Translations under genes and position numbers: made by a program
Assembly (NCBI RefSeq): GCF_019703515.2
Contig: NC_059368.1
Location: 32,871,391-32,935,390, forward strand
DNA length: 64,000 nucleotides
Reading direction: 5' to 3'
Source of the DNA: Myxocyprinus asiaticus
Taxonomy: Eukaryota > Chordata > Actinopteri > Cypriniformes > Catostomidae
Part shown: positions 43,907 to 55,129 of the stretch, one piece after another
Layout of the letters: each line of letters starts with the position of its first letter
How positions within the stretch are numbered: position 1 is the stretch's first letter
The notes under the pieces: model-generated
Told to the model about the DNA's origin: nothing
The model's input: only the letters and a program-made list of their open reading frames with translations
The model's database searches: none

Positions 43907-44315
43907 GTTACAGTTTTTGACTACAGGTGCCAACACCAATACAAGAAACAGAATTTGCTCTGGATTTTACACAAATCAGCATGATTGAGTAAACATGAGC
44001 TTTCCTTGATTTGTTATATAGTTCACAAGTTTACAAACATTCATATGTTTGATTGCTTAATGTTTTTTTTAAATTAATTTTCTAGGTTAATGCATGAAAA
44101 ACATTTGATCAACAAAAAATGCTCCAGATACTCTCAGAATCTCCCAGCTTTTCATAAAAAACATGAAGACCATTAAACAATTCTAGAAGAAAGAAGTTTC
44201 TGCATACTAGGCAGCATACTGTGCATATGTCAAATCACCTTAAACACAGGTACATTAAACATAGGTAATCTCTTTTGAAAACATTAAACTGCATTCCACC
44301 TATTTTGAACCTGTT

Positions 44316-45172
44316 TTATAGATCATGATATGATGGAGATGGGTTTTCTCTCCTCTCAGTGTATTTGGGTGCTTCTGGACGTGAGTGAATGTTCTGTTGA
44401 ACATGAGGCTGCGGGTTTGTACATGTTGTGTTTTCTTGAACCATGTAAACATGATGTAAAGAATTGGGTTGTAACTGTGGGTGTGCGTGCTGGTGTGATG
44501 AAGGCTCTAAAATGTCAAACATTCTATTAAGCACTGTCATGAATATTCTATTTGTTTCCTGATGTGCCTCTCTTTATGCTTGGTAGCGGCACTCCTCCGT
44601 ATCCATTTGTACTTTCATCCAATTGTCCAGTGTTTCTTTATCCTGTTGCTGATGAAGTTGTTCAGCCTTCATTAAATCATCATGTTGTTTTTTTCTGTAT
44701 TTCTACATATGATTCCAACATGCTCGTTAGGTCAGCCTTGTCCTTCCTCTTCCTACAGACTGATCTGGTCTTGATGGTCTGTGTTTGGGTTGTCTGGCTA
44801 GAGTCAATGTTTTCAGAATCAACTGACAGAGTTGAAATACCTATCAGTAGACAAGTAAAATTAGCAACAAAGCCTGACTATAAAATTATGCATATTTTGA
44901 GGAAAATATATGTCTGATGAAATATATGTGGTTAGTTGACGTCTTGTGGTGTGACATGCTACACCCCATCTAAAACTATTTTAAACAGCATTTTGCTAGT
45001 TCTTTTATAATTATGCATGCAGCCTTTATGACCTCATATAAGCGATGATAATTGAGAGACTACATTAAATATTTGTACTTTTTTAACTGGACTATTTAAA
45101 ATGCACTAGTGAAGACAAATGTTATTAAAAATAATGAAAAACAAAAGAGATTGTGACCATTTACTGGACCAA

Positions 45173-45203
<31 letters not shown>

Positions 45204-45904
45204 CAGTATATATCTGATACGAAAATAACCTAAATATTTATAATGTTGATGAATAAAAAAATGGGCATATTATGTGTGTCATCTACCCATATACAGGCAG
45301 AGAAAAAAACAAACAAACAAACAAAAAAAAACCAAGCTGCTTGTTTATACAGTATCTTGTTAGCAACTGACAGAATGGGCAATATGACTGATAAACATTT
45401 TATCATTTTGCTAATAATAGTGGTGATACATAAGATGTAGGCTTAAGCAATATAAGCTACTCACTGATCATTGGCTCATTTGTCATTTTGGATAATGTCT
45501 CTGAAATTGACGAATCTTCGTGTTGGTCGGGGGTGGCGTGAAAGGATGATGGTGTAGGTGGCTGTGATTCTGTTATGTTTTGAGGGTTACTTGTGGGCCT
45601 AGAACCAATAATGTGTTCTATGGCATCATACCACTGAAATTTCTCCTTCTCTTCCATTGAGCTTCCACTCTTTCTGAGGGAGTCTTGGATATTTAGATAT
45701 TGCATCTGAGTTTTTTCACCAGGATTCACCAGAATGATCCGCCATTCTGGTGAATCCCCTTGTTTTCAGGTGCTCAGTGAAAACTTTGTAAATCTCAGAA
45801 TTTTTGAGTGTGATTTCCAGCTGCGTTTTAATGTTTTTGTCAGCCCATATTTCAAACAGGGTTTCAATTTCTTCTGATGACCAAAGTAAACCCTTTCCAC
45901 TCAT
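44316..45904 (-). pseudogene. Harbinger Myb-like protein, broken
   Basis: The N-terminus at 45904 reads MSGKGLLWSSEEIETLFEIW, ADKNIKTQLEITLKNSEIYK and VFTEHLKTRGFTR: a Myb/SANT-like helix-turn-helix with its Trp. After a frameshift near 45725 (MQYLNIQDSLRKSG, EKFQWYDAIEHIIGSRPTSN) there is a non-coding gap, probably an intron. The C-terminal part at 44760-44316 reads RKRKDKADLTSMLESYVEIQ, then WMKVQMDTEECRYQA, a stop, REAHQETNRIFMTVLNRMFD, ending at 44316. This partner protein binds the element ends and recruits the transposase. Confidence 0.85.
45171..45199. repeat. (TA)n microsatellite
   Basis: A TA run inside the intergenic part of the Harbinger element. Confidence 0.9.
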
Positions 45905-46191
45905 CTTGGAAATGACGCTTGTGCGAGAGCGACTGTCCTGTTGACCAAATCATATGTCATCAATAGCGGTTCACTTCCTTGATTTGGTATGATTGCGTTC
46001 ACATCAGCAGCGAACCGCACCGGAGTTCACATGAACCATATCCCAGACTACCTTCTCAAGCGGTCTCAGGTGCGGTTCATGAGTGCGCACCCGAGTTCGG
46101 AAAACAGCATTCACACCACCCAAACGAACCGAACTTTGACGTCATTCGAACTCGGGTGCGTACTAAATGTGCTAGTGTGAAAGCAACCTAA

Positions 46192-46387
46192 GTAACTTTT
46201 TTTGAGTACTGATTTTGGTTATATAGTCCATATTATTAAAGGTACAATACCTCAACCAATCAATTGTAATCATCTCTCTCGCTACTTATGTCTAGTCAGA
46301 GATACCGGTACTGTGATCATTTAACTCAATCAATTATCATTCTCACCTTCCTCTCTCTCGCTCTGCCTCCTCTCTCACTTTTAAAGG
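46192..46387. other. spacer between Harbinger and LINE
   Basis: CT-rich near 46340-46380. No gene is seen. Confidence 0.4.
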
Positions 46388-47479
46388 TTGCAGTTTGCTT
46401 ATCGCAATAACCACTCCACTGATGATGCCATTGCATCTACACTACACACTGCTCTCTCCCACCTGAAAAAAAGGAACACATATGTGAGAATGCTGTTTGT
46501 AGACTACAGCTCAGCATTTAACCCCATAGTGCCCTACAAGCTTGATGTGAAACTCCGGGCTCTGGGATTAAACAGCTTGTTGTGCAGCTGGATCCTGGAC
46601 TTCCTGTCAGGCAGATGCCAGGTGGTTAGAATGGGCAGCAACACCTCCTCATCACTGACCCTCAACACTGGAGCCCCACAGGGCTGTGTTCTCAGCCCAC
46701 TCCTGTATTCCCTGTACACACATGACTGTGTGGCAACGCATAGCTCCAATGCCATCATTAAATTTGCTGATGATATGACGGTGGTAGGTCTGATCACTGA
46801 CAATGATGAAACAGCCTACAGAGAGGAGGTGCACACTCTGACACGCTGGTGTCAGGAGCACCACCTCTCCCTCAACGTCAGTAAGACAAAGGAGCTTGTG
46901 GTGGACTTCAGGAGAAAAGACAGAGAACACAGCCCCATCACCATCAATGGAGCACCGGTGGAGAGAGTCAGCAGCTTCAAGTTCCTCAGTGTCCACATCC
47001 CTGAGGAACTCACATGGTCCATCCACACTGAGGACGTTGTGAAGAAGGCTCACCAGCGCCTCTTCTTCCTGAGACGGCTGAGGAAGTTTTGAATGAATCA
47101 CCACATCCTCACATGGTTCTACACCAGCACTGTAGAGAGCATCCTGACTGGCTGCATCATTGCCTGATACGGCAACAGCACCGCCCTCAACCACAAAGGC
47201 CTGCAAAGGGTGGTGCAAACTGCCAGACACATCATTGGAGTTGAGCTTCCCTCCCTCCAGGACATCTATACCAGGTGGTGTGTGAAAAAAGCTCGGAAGA
47301 TCATCAGAGACTCCAGCCACCCGAGCCATGGGCTGCTCTCACTGCTACCATCAGGCAGGCGGTATCACAGCATCAGGACCCGCACCAGCCGACTTCATGG
47401 CAGCTTCTTCCCACACGCAATCAAGACTTTTGAACTCTTGATTGCTCACTATATATATATCAGCAATGCACTTTATTAG
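46388..47479 (+). pseudogene. Rex1/CR1-like reverse transcriptase, two in-frame stops
   Basis: Blocks in order: [40 protein letters not shown] (first Asp), [53 protein letters not shown] (FADD active site), [60 protein letters not shown] and [17 protein letters not shown] stop at 47090, then TWFYTSTVESILTGC, a second stop at about 47166, LQRVVQTARHIIGVELPSLQ, and SGRRYHSIRTRTSRLHGSFF. The fingers and endonuclease are absent, so it cannot retrotranspose. Confidence 0.88.
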
Positions 47480-47791
47480 CCTCAGACCGGACTCACATTT
47501 TATGCTTCTCTTAATAACAACACTTCATATTTATTTCCACTGATTACATGGGGGGATATTTTTATTGTATACAGTCTTTTTATTTTGTGTATACTGTATA
47601 TTGTATATTATTAAGTGTATATTGCATATTGTGTTGTGTAACAAGATGTGTAAACTGTATTATGTATAAATCAGATGTTTATTGTAATTGTCATACTGCT
47701 ATGTTGCTTGGAACTGCACCCAAGACTTTTACCCACTGTTGCACTTGTGTATATGGTTGAGTGACAATAAAGGGATTTGATTTGATTTGAG
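46388..47791 (+). mobile_element. Rex1/CR1-like LINE, plus strand, nearly intact 3' half
   Basis: It is 5'-truncated just before the QFAYR block. RT and C-terminal domain run to 47479. The 3' UTR is followed by a tail 'gacaataaagggatttgat' plus tttgatttga repeats (about 47766-47791), a LINE-type microsatellite tail. It has only two stops in the coding part, so it is the youngest of the three RTs of this type in the window. Confidence 0.88.
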
Positions 47792-47805
47792 GTTGCCTTG
47801 TTTGA

Positions 47806-48472
47806 GGAGGAGATCTTTGCTGTCCATTGGTGTGGAGTTCACAGTCACCTTTTTGACCTACTTGTATACTTTATACAAGTTACATCTGTCAAGATGAAGA
47901 TTTGGTCCTCTATCTCTTGGAAGTACTTCATCAACAGAAGGATGGCAGCGATGGCGACCTGGTGGTTGTTCATCTCTTTGCTTTCACACTCCATCTCACA
48001 TAGCAGAGCCTGGATGTCTTTGTTCCATTTAAATCTCTGGTTTTAGAAAAGGTTCAAGATCCTCCTGCCCTTGGTAAGGAAAGCTTCATGGAGGTGCAAG
48101 TCAACATCAGTGTCGGAAAGCATGTGGAAATGATTGCAGAGACCTCTTTTAGTGAAGAGAAAAGACCACTGCTCTTCAATTTTGCATAGACTGGGAGGGG
48201 GCCAAGTATTTATCATGTGCCTCTGGTAAATATAGGTTAATAATAATAATAATATGCTCTCACCATTTTTGAAGGCTTGAATGAGCTTTCGGCTCTGGCT
48301 CTGTAATAATTAATGTCATCAGTTCCAACAAACACAAAGTCTTTTCTCTTTCTGACACCAATAGCATCTCTCAGGTGTGCAGCAAGTGTCCTCAGTGTCT
48401 CATCTTCCAGTTCAGGTAATGTCTTGCTAATTTCACGTTGTAGGTTTTCAGCATCCATGTCTGTAATGGTTT
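47806..48472 (-). pseudogene. remnant of a multicopy fish gene of unknown function
   Basis: The minus strand shows a splice-like acceptor (aaaccattacag) at 48472, then ATG at 48458: MDAENLQREISKTLPELEDE, TLRTLAAHLRDAIGVRKRKD and FVFVGTDDI, resembling a small helical SAM/death-fold-like domain. It ends at a GTGAGA donor (48263). After only about 40 bp, a tttaccag acceptor leads into a second part with EEQWSFLFTKRGLCNHFHML, HEAFLTKGRRILNLF, a stop, MNNHQVAIAAILLLMKYFQE and IEDQIFILTDVTC. I recall this two-part layout from numerous uncharacterised fish genes, but have no name for it. Stops and a frameshift make this copy non-functional. Confidence 0.45.
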
Positions 48473-49820
48473 AAAAAGAGCATACTGCGTGATGCAGAGA
48501 GACAACTTTACAACCTTTTTACACTACAGTCCCGTTTCAAATGAGTCTGTGCCTTATACTGAAAATGTTGGTATTTTAAGACACTGAAATTCAAAACTTT
48601 ACTACTCAGGCATACTTTACACTGCACTGCACTTGGTTTGTTTACCTATTCTGAGATACTAACTTCTGACCTTTTCAAAATGGCTGAACATGTTTGGTGA
48701 CGTTCTCAAAATGGTGGCTGCCGGTCATGTTTTAATGAGAGATACGGCCTGATCTCAGTACCGCTCTGCCTTTAAGTGGCCAAACATTGAAGTCAGAGGC
48801 AGAAACTGCTCTTCACACCTATTAGACTCCACAAAGCCTCGAGTCACTGATTTCACTGCCAAACCTCAAGCTAAATATGGTTAACATTAGCCAGCTCTTT
48901 AGCACACGTCCTTTTTTCAACTAAAAATAATACCAAGATTCTTTTGCCTTTTCCATGCATCACAATATAACAGATGCTTCCCTGTTACCCGACATTACTT
49001 AGTTTATTTAAAAAAAAATGTAGATGCTATTAAAACTAACACTAACGTTAGCTAAAATGCAGCACCAGCAAACTCAATAGCTAGGTTAGCAAATGTTAAC
49101 ATTAAATAGCTAGGTTAGATTTATCAGTTACTGACCTTAAACTACCAGAATTTTGGGTTATATTTTATTTCAGCCAACAGATAGCATGGTATGACAAATA
49201 AAAAAGATATCCCAAACAGCTAGTGTAAGACGAGTTGTGTTTTCTTTACTGAACATCGTACAAAGTAAACAAGTAACAAAATGGTACCTTTACCTTGGTG
49301 AAAATTTAATGTTGGTGAAAAAGTTCTCCCTGGGGGTAAAAGGAAGCTAGTTGACAGATTTGCTCTTGCCTAGCTATGACATGGGTCGGTATCCTACCAC
49401 TTGGGAAGCTGTCAGCAAAGATTTTAATGACACAGCATTAGCACAGGATTGGTCTTACCTTAATGCTGCACCAGCCCTGTTTGAGGCGTGTCCGGTGATG
49501 CACATGGTGTGCCCGGTGGTGCTGCGGGGTTATGACTTTCTGGAAAAGGTTTCAGGGCATGTCACATGCGCACATATAGGCTACTCTTTTGAAGTTGTGA
49601 AGTCAGAGTTCACATCTGGCTGTCATGCTCTCAAGTTATCCCTTTCCTGTTTCTCTCTACGATTCTCAATCAGTTATTTACACTGCTGAAAAACATGTCA
49701 CATGCCGACATGCTTTAAAAAGTGTTGCTATGTGAGCTGATTTTTAAATTTTAGTGACACATTTTTAATACCTTCACTGCTAGAAGCACTACTGCTGTTG
49801 TGTAAACAGCAGAATACCTG
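48473..49820. other. spacer, possible upstream region of the gene remnant
   Basis: Holds a possible splice donor for an untranslated exon on the minus strand (caccaag/gtaaagg at about 49292). The plus-strand ORF at 49351-49689 (112 codons) has no recognised motif. Confidence 0.35.
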
Positions 49821-49874
49821 GGGGCCTGGGTAGCTCAGCGAGTAAAGATGCTGACTACCACCCCTGGAGTCACA
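49821..49874 (+). mobile_element. SINE head only (tRNA-like part)
   Basis: ggggcctgggtagctcagcg to cccctggagtcac matches the first ~54 bp of the SINE at 41107, then breaks off before the B box. No 3' part and no tail follow. Confidence 0.85.
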
Positions 49875-51754
49875 AAATATTCAGTCTTTCATTTTGATTC
49901 TTTTTTATATGCTGTTCATGCGAGTTAGTGACATAATTTGCAGTCTTTGGCAATATGTGTATCTTGTTTCACTTGAGCTTTTTGATGTGAATGTGTATGT
50001 TTTAGTGGTGTTTTGGGCTGAGATTAAATTCTTAGAAATTTTTGTGCGTGGCATCATATTGGGTTAGGGATGTGATATTTGCGCCCCACCAAAAATGAAG
50101 AGCCTAAGTTGCCACTGCATAGGTATATACTGTATATAGTGAGACATTGGAACATACAATATCAACAGCTTCTTTAAAGCAAACCCTGTATGAACAACTT
50201 TAGAGACATACCAGTGTTTATGAATGCTTTGAGGTTCATCGAATCGTTCATTGAATTAGTTAATGAGTGAAACACGTGTTAATATTACACTATAAAACCG
50301 ATGGTGTTCACTCATTTCATTCTTGTTGAGCTTTGATGATAAATAAATTCAACCAAAGGGTGCAAATGACTTTACTTCTATTACTATCCACCATTTATAA
50401 ATAAATTTGCCATCAAAAAGGTATTTCTTTGAAAAAGTATCTCCATCATTTACTGTAAATAAGTGTCCCACTACAGTATGGGATTTTATCCAAGGATTAA
50501 ACTTGATCACCTCCGGCAGTTCCCTTGCAAAAGATTCAGAAATCTTCAGTTTCGACCAGTTAGATTCATAAACAGAAGATTCATAAAGATTTGTACATAT
50601 CTGGAGTTGCTCATTCATAAAAGGGGTTAACATTTTATATGATGTCAGTATGTTGATATTTTACAGTCAGTGTCTGTAAGACATGGAAATGTATCTTTAT
50701 GAATATGAATGATATCATCCAGGGAAGTCTGAGAAGTCCCCTCCGACTGTAGTATGCACATTTTTCAACTCTGTGAAAAAGTTCTCAGTAATAATGTCTT
50801 TCATAATATGACACAGGAACACAAGTGTCTCCAAATACAAACACACTTTTGTAAATAACGGGAACAAGTTATTTGCCTCTGTTGTGTTCTGGCACTGGAA
50901 ACAAATATCAGGAAAGCATAATAACATCAGTTCATTCAAATACTGTAATGTATAAATATAGCTTGTCCTGTCTAATCAAAATTGTTCGAATCTTACATGA
51001 AAGGAAACTAACATGAAAACTACTTTATTTTTTACTTAGAACAACAATGATTGAAAGGTTTTGTAGGTTTTTGTCTTGTCATCAAGGACAGTGGTGGTCA
51101 GCAAATGTCTCAGAGGATGAAGGGCAGAAGATAAAAAGCTGACAGTGAATAATAAGTGTGTATACATCCATAGGTTCTTCAAAGCCAAACAGCTGTCAGA
51201 TCTGGAACTGGATGTTCAGCTCAGTCCCCTTTAAAAATCAGCCTTTTTTAAAACGTGAAAGTGGTGTGAAGTTACAAAACCTCTGTGAAACCCAGGATGA
51301 GTTGGCCTGGTCTCAGAATCCTCTTTTATACCACAATATATCTGAAGATAAAAGATCTTGGCTTTCATCTCTTCTCTTTTTGTGCTCATTACAGACATGA
51401 AAGTGGTTCAGTTTTGTTCCCCTCAGCAGCTCTCTGATGCAAAAATTACATACAGCAGCCCCTTGGGATAAAAAAATCCTCCTCCATTGTCCCGTGAAGA
51501 ATATTCTGGGCTTGTTTCAGCTCTTTTGCAGAATCATTACCAAAAGTCATTACTCTGGATAAAACTTCACAAAGTTGCTTTTATTTTCATTACAATGAAG
51601 AGTAATTAAACTTCAACAATAGTTGTTCATTTTAAATGATCAGCTTTTAGACACTGATCTGATTCTATCTTTTAATAACCGAAATGGGACAGGGCTGACA
51701 GCCAATGATAAGTTGAGTTATTTTTTACATTTGTATGAGTAAAGGCCAAAGTAT
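49875..51754. other. spacer, unidentified minus-strand ORFs
   Basis: Two minus-strand ORFs, 50349-50633 (94 codons, with ELPEVIKFNPWIKSHTVVG) and 50715-50939 (74 codons), are in a compatible order and may be pieces of one decayed gene, but I recognise no domain. The rest is AT-rich and featureless. Confidence 0.35.
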
Positions 51755-53330
51755 AGTTCGGTTGTCCACGGTGCTGATCACTCCACACACTACGGTGGCC
51801 GTGAATTGCAAAACAAAACAAAAAATCAGAAAACACAACGGCAAATCAGAAAACAAAAGAGCAAATTAGAAAACACAACACCAAATCCAGAAACAAAACA
51901 AGTTAGAAAACACAACGGCAAGACAGAAAACACAACAGCAATTCAGTCAAAACGGAAAGTGTAGGTACCATAGCTTCTTACCTGATTGGCTGTGTGGAGA
52001 ATACCTAGTCCTTTCCTCAGAGCTGGTTCTCTGCCCATTTGCGCGATTATTTCAAAATTAATTCCAAATGCTCATTTACTGAAAAGTGTGAGTGGTTTGT
52101 CACTCAATAAAACAGTAATGGGACACTTTATAACACAGAGAGCAAAAACAGTGAGCGGGAAAAGTTTTAGGTATGATGTTTAACTACGGTGTATAAGGGA
52201 CCGTCTAAAAAATCCACAAACTATGCTAAAATGCCGGTGTCCAAGTGTTCATTCAATTGACTTGCATATTCTAACATTACAAATACTGTTATTAAAAAGT
52301 ATTTTTCTCATTCTAAAGGTTGCAGTAGACTGCCAGCGTGATAGCTCAATTTCTACATTTGAAGACAGTATGTCCAATTATGAGTACAGTGTTCAATTAT
52401 TTTAGAAAAAACAAATTGCTTAAATTTTACCAAGATATTATTTTCAAATTGTAAAGGTTGTAGAAGGCTGCTATTAGTTATGCTGACTTACTCTAGGTGA
52501 GATTTTCCCAGGATGTGGAATTATACATATATTGTATTAAATATGTATATTTTTAAATAATAATAATAATAATAATAAAAAATAAAAAACACTATGCAAG
52601 TTAGTCATTCACACCACTGGCAGCCTGCTACAACCTTTGCAATGTAACAATTACATCTTGATGAATTTTAGTGGTGTTTTTTCTAAAATAATTGAATACT
52701 GTATCCATATAATTAGATGTACTTGGAAAAACTACTATATCTATTGGCAGCAACCGGAACCATTCAAATTTATTTATTTATTTATTTTTTAACAACAGTG
52801 TTTTTTAAGTTAGAACATGCAAATTGAATGAACACTTGGATGCCACCACCATTTTAGTGCAGTTTGTGGACTTTAAGACGATCCCTTACGCACTAGATGA
52901 ACCATGAGACCATAAATGAACATCGTTCTTAAAACTAACTTTTCCCGCTCGCTGTTTTTACTCTCTGTGATATAAAGTTTTCTGTTACTGTTTTCCTGAG
53001 AGAGAACACACTCCAAATGATTTGGTTTTTCAGTCAGTGGCATTTTGGCATGGATTTTGATATAATCAATGAACCAATCCTGAAGAAAGGACTAGGACTC
53101 ATTCACACAGCCAATCGGGTGAGAAGCTATGAAACCTACCCTTTCCGTTTCGACTGAATTGCTGTTGTGTTTTCTGATTTGCTGTTATGTTTTCTAACTT
53201 GATGTTTTGTTTCTGAATTGTTATTTTGTCTTTGGATTTGCCGTTGTGTTTAGATTTGTTGTTTTGTTTTGCACAGTATGTGTGACACAAATTTCATCAT
53301 CAGCGCTGTCTGTGCACGGCCAAGATTTTC
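51755..53330. mobile_element. large foldback element with repeat-built ends
   Basis: Left (51755-52480) and right (52620-53330) arms are inverse copies along almost all their length; e.g. agtgttcattcaattgactt (52245) against aattgaatgaacacttgg (52823). The outer 150-200 bp of each arm are irregular ~20-bp repeats of the type aaatcagaaaacacaacggc (51820-51950; inverse 53150-53270). The centre (about 52480-52620) is short and includes a TAA trinucleotide run. No protein is encoded. The class is not known to me. Confidence 0.75.
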
Positions 53331-53640
53331 ACGATACATTAAGTTTCTTAAGTGTTACGTCAGTGTTTTTATAGGTAAAACGTCACAATCCCTTATGATT
53401 TCCCGAAAGTATTTATTTTTTACTTAAGTATGCCCTTAAAAACCGTTACAGTTGCATGAAGCACCTTAACTGCCATTTTCCTAAGTATTTCTTAAGGTTA
53501 GGAAAACTTCACCTTAAGTGTAGGTTGAGTTACCAGGTTTCAAAAAATGAAGATGATGCAATGGGGAGCACGTCAGTGACCACGTGGTCTGAAGCCCTTA
53601 CACAATCACACTAATTAATTGGCTGATGGCGCTTAAGTGC
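53331..53640. other. spacer rich in TTAAG motifs
   Basis: Contains 'cttaagtg', 'acttaagtatg' and 'caccttaagtgtagg', possibly a decayed MITE. No gene is seen. Confidence 0.35.
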
Positions 53641-53777
53641 CACCCCTAAGGAGCAACATCATGGGCTCCTTATATGCGTCAGCGCACAGCGCTGTCCCTC
53701 AGATTTTCTGCAAGAGGCATGAGCCTATACAGCTACTAGAAAGAATGGCCAGCCACGCAGTATCTTGTTGCCACTCA

Positions 53778-53813
53778 GGGAACCAAGGTTATGTACGTAA
53801 CCGAGATGTTCCC
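53778..53813. repeat. 36-bp dyad with inner palindrome
   Basis: gggaac ... gttccc flank an inner near-perfect palindrome ggttatgtacgtaacc. A likely DIRS family landmark; its role is unknown. Confidence 0.7.
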
Positions 53814-54097
53814 TTTCGTTGGAACTCTACGCTGCATGATGAACGACATATCATCATGCCATGTGAACAGTAGCTGCCAACTACCTAAGCCTGTGTGGCA
53901 AGCATACAGCACTGCACAAGTAAGCTTAAAAATATAAAAACTATGACTTTACTCCTGTTCCAACAGAGAGCATCTTAGAGGCATGACTCAAACATTCGCA
54001 AATACCACAAACAAGGTCTCAACACAAATTTTGATAACCCTTGCGTAAAATCCATACACAAAGGATTGAAAGACAAGGCATGCAAATCACCAACCCT

Positions 54098-54485
54098 CTA
54101 AAACGAAGCCAATACCAAAAGCAGGGCAGTTTTAAGAGTCAAAAACTTGTCAAAAACTGATGCTAAGGGGTCAAACGGAGCACCCGAGAGCACCTCTAAC
54201 ACCACAGACAAATCCCATAAGGGAACGGAGACAGAGTGAAAGGGTCTAAGCCTGCACATTCCGTGCATAAAACAAGAGACAAGAGAATGTCTACCAATAG
54301 AAACCCCATTTACAAGTGCATGTTCAGCTGCCATAGTGGCAAAATAGACTATAAGCATTGCTAGGGAAACCCCTGTTCCAAAACGCTCCAGTAAAAACTC
54401 CAGCACTGAACCAATAGGGTAGTGAACCGGATCTTCATTTTACACCGAACACCAGGCAAAAATATGCCACTTAAACGTTTATAGC
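54098..54485 (-). pseudogene. tyrosine recombinase (DIRS type), N-terminal half
   Basis: The minus strand gives LNARAPSTRML, a stop, TFKWHIFAWCSV, a stop, NEDPVHYPIGSVLEFLLERF, GTGVSLAMLIVYFATMAAEH, CRLRPFHSVSVPLWDLSVVL, EVLSGAPFDPLASVFDKFLT and LKTALLLVLASF. These are the core-binding and early catalytic segments of DIRS recombinases, which integrate circular cDNA. After ASF the frame is lost, and the catalytic His and Tyr are not recognisable. Confidence 0.75.
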
Positions 54486-54489
54486 ATTC

Positions 54490-54975
54490 TCGTTGATGGG
54501 GCTCTAGCATTCAGAATGGTATCAACCACAGCGGGGGATCACCATCATTCATCAGAACGCCCTGTTGAGAGGCCAAACCCATAACTTCCATAATCCTGGC
54601 TGGGGGTGCCAAATGCTTTAATTTGAGTTGTTTCAATGTAGAAAAAATGGATTCACAGACATAAGTTGACCCAAACATAGACAGTAGTTTGAGTGCAGCC
54701 TGTTTATTTCTCCATCGGCACAATCTTCCAAAACTCCATGGTTCCTTCCCTCAGAACACATTTAAGTCTGTCATCCTCAGAAAGTTCAATCATCTCCAAC
54801 TGAGATGCTGCTTCATCTGCCACTAAAGGGGGTTTCATACAGTCTGATTCAGCAGTGAAAGGGTTGAGGAGGAATGTAATCTGTTGCCTTTTTTGCTGTA
54901 GGTTGCAGAATCTGTCCTCAAAACACTGCTGGACATTTTTTGCATCAGCATTCTGAATCCACATTTGTCTCGCAA
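54490..54975 (-). pseudogene. hAT transposase C-terminus (dimerisation domain)
   Basis: Minus-strand blocks: CFEDRFCNLQQKRQQITFLL, NPFTAESDCMKPPLVADEAA, SQLEMIELSEDDRLKCVLRE, GTMEFWKIVPMEK, a frameshift, then KQAALKLLSMFGSTYVCESI and FSTLKQLKLKHL. The last is the hAT C-terminal dimerisation motif of zinc-finger BED-type transposases. Only this end is present. It belongs to a different hAT family from hAT-A and hAT-B. One frameshift lies near 54710. Confidence 0.8.
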
Positions 54976-55129
54976 ATTAGTCTCGCACATCCCTAGTACA
55001 TGGTTCTCTGACATGGTTGTGCAATACCTTTGCGATAGGAAAAGCTGTGCGTTTTTTTTTTTTTTTTCTTCTTCCTCCTTGATTTTGTCCTTATCCTATG
55101 TGGGTTTTTTTTATTTTTAAGTTTAATTT

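Larger units (their letters stand above)
42096..46188 (+). mobile_element. PIF/Harbinger transposon, ~4.1 kb, both genes present but decayed
   Basis: The left end gagtgctttcacactt and the right end tagtgtgaaagcaac are inverted repeats, with repeated cacccgagttcg motifs subterminally at both sides. The outermost bases are TTA (42093-42095) on the left and TAA (46189-46191) on the right, both of the TWA class but not identical. Inside are a plus-strand DDE transposase gene (42284-43906) and a convergent minus-strand Myb-like gene (44316-45904), the standard two-gene layout. A TA run lies at 45171-45199. Confidence 0.9.
53640..54485 (-). mobile_element. DIRS-like element fragment A
   Basis: This is the 3' part of a DIRS-order retrotransposon, of a family different from the one at 55-64 kb. 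It has the N-terminal half of its tyrosine recombinase on the minus strand (54480-54098), downstream sequence, and a dyad-symmetric block at 53778-53813. It is joined at about 54487 to a hAT fragment. Confidence 0.7.

Noticed and set aside
42096..46188. A host HARBI1-like gene
   Set aside because: Terminal inverted repeats surround both genes and the frames are broken, so it is a transposon and not a domesticated gene.
46652..47329. 225-codon minus-strand ORF
   Set aside because: It is the antisense of the Rex1/CR1-like reverse transcriptase at 46388-47479.
49351..49689. 112-codon ORF as a host exon
   Set aside because: No known motif, no splice signals and no neighbouring exons could be found.
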